Shown: positions 63,844 through 64,000 of the stretch, piece by piece
Position numbering within the stretch: position 1 is the stretch's first letter
Layout: each line of letters starts with the position of its first letter
NCBI RefSeq assembly: GCF_032397745.1
Contig: NZ_CP135921.1
Coordinates: forward strand, 806,001 to 870,000
Reading direction: 5' to 3'
Length of the DNA: 64,000 nt
DNA from: Bradyrhizobium prioriisuperbiae
Lineage (GTDB): Bacteria; Pseudomonadota; Alphaproteobacteria; Rhizobiales; Xanthobacteraceae
Position numbers and translations under genes: made by a program
Notes under the pieces: generated by a model
Databases searched by the model: none
Told to the model about the DNA's origin: nothing
The model's input: only the letters and a program-made list of their open reading frames with translations

Positions 63844-64000
63844 TCAAGCGAGCTGCTCGTAGACTTGTACAACCGCGGAATCATCGGCTTCTGCAAGTCC
63901 GCGCACGACGGCTGCCTGGAATACCTGCAATGCCGTGGCAGCCAGGAAGGCGGGAACGCCGGCGTCACGCGCAGCATTCAAAACGATCGCAAGATCTTTT
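63844..64000 (-). CDS. 3-hydroxyisobutyrate-dehydrogenase-like oxidoreductase, C-terminus (partial)
   Basis: From the right window edge the minus strand encodes KDLAIVLNAARDAG, then VPAFLAATALQVFQAA and a final GLAEADDSAVVQVYEQLA before TGA (63844-63846). This is the conserved C-terminal helical end of the beta-hydroxyacid dehydrogenase family (KDL near the start, ARG-x-x-x-x-DDSAV-x-x-x-YE at the end), as in threonate or hydroxyisobutyrate dehydrogenases. The catalytic and NAD-binding parts lie outside the window. Confidence 0.8.
   Translation of the reverse strand, partial: KDLAIVLNAARDAGVPAFLAATALQVFQAAVVRGLAEADDSAVVQVYEQLA

Noticed and set aside
1..64000. CRISPR arrays, rRNA operons, prophage structural genes or toxin-antitoxin pairs
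   Set aside because: I looked for regularly spaced repeats and for typical gene products on both strands and saw none.

Overview
The window is high-GC DNA from an alphaproteobacterium. The selenocysteine (Sec) formate-dehydrogenase locus, the very large NAD-glutamate dehydrogenase, the UPF0158 and dodecin genes, the molybdenum storage pair and the intergenic palindromes all point to Hyphomicrobiales, most likely near Bradyrhizobium/Nitrobacteraceae. This placement is inferred from gene content and sequence style, not from a marker gene.

Bases 1-2400 hold an MFS transporter tail, a short Hsp70-like ATPase and a small membrane protein. Bases 2400-13400 form a complete selenoprotein module read on the minus strand: fdoG (with an in-frame UGA Sec codon and a bSECIS-like hairpin), fdoH, fdoI, fdhE, selA, a Sel1-repeat gene, selB, the tRNA-Sec gene selC lying inside the 3' end of the selB reading frame, and two uncharacterised genes. 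Most junctions overlap or nearly touch. Divergent from fdoG (13600-16500) lie a TlpA-like thioredoxin, a Tat-exported transglutaminase-like protein and selD. The window thus carries selA, selB, selC, selD and a Sec-containing client enzyme. The membrane-anchored formate dehydrogenase would oxidise formate in the periplasm and pass electrons to the quinone pool.

Bases 16500-27950 carry a dodecin, a DegP-like protein that has lost catalytic residues, a LuxR-type regulator, NAD-glutamate dehydrogenase, a CobW-type GTPase, a D-aminoacylase-like amidohydrolase and a double-hotdog thioesterase, with hairpin repeats between them. Bases 27950-32400 hold an intergenic palindromic element, an IS1634-type insertion sequence and the molybdenum storage protein genes. 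Mo storage is thematically linked to the Mo/W-dependent formate dehydrogenase.

Bases 32700-47200 are a catabolic region: a Bug-type binding protein, CoA-transferase, fused acyl-CoA dehydrogenase, enoyl-CoA hydratase, GntR regulator and a divergent acyl-CoA dehydrogenase; then an L,D-transpeptidase, an MHS-type transporter, two short-chain dehydrogenases, a polysaccharide deacetylase-like hydrolase and an M20 peptidase. The substrate cannot be read from the sequence. Bases 47160-48660 are an island scar: a truncated Bug gene, a 3' tRNA fragment resembling tRNA-Glu(CTC), and an integrase lacking its catalytic domain.

Bases 48860-52680 encode two crotonase-family enzymes around a Rieske oxygenase with a divergent LysR regulator, flanked by an imperfect direct repeat. 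Bases 53330-60180 encode a dipeptide-type ABC importer with an embedded metallophosphoesterase and a LysR regulator. The right end (60180-64000) is eroded: a degenerate small ORF, an NAD-dependent epimerase, a LysR gene broken by a one-base frameshift, a glycine riboswitch on the minus strand with no gene downstream, a GNAT acetyltransferase and the C-terminus of a 3-hydroxyisobutyrate-dehydrogenase-like enzyme.
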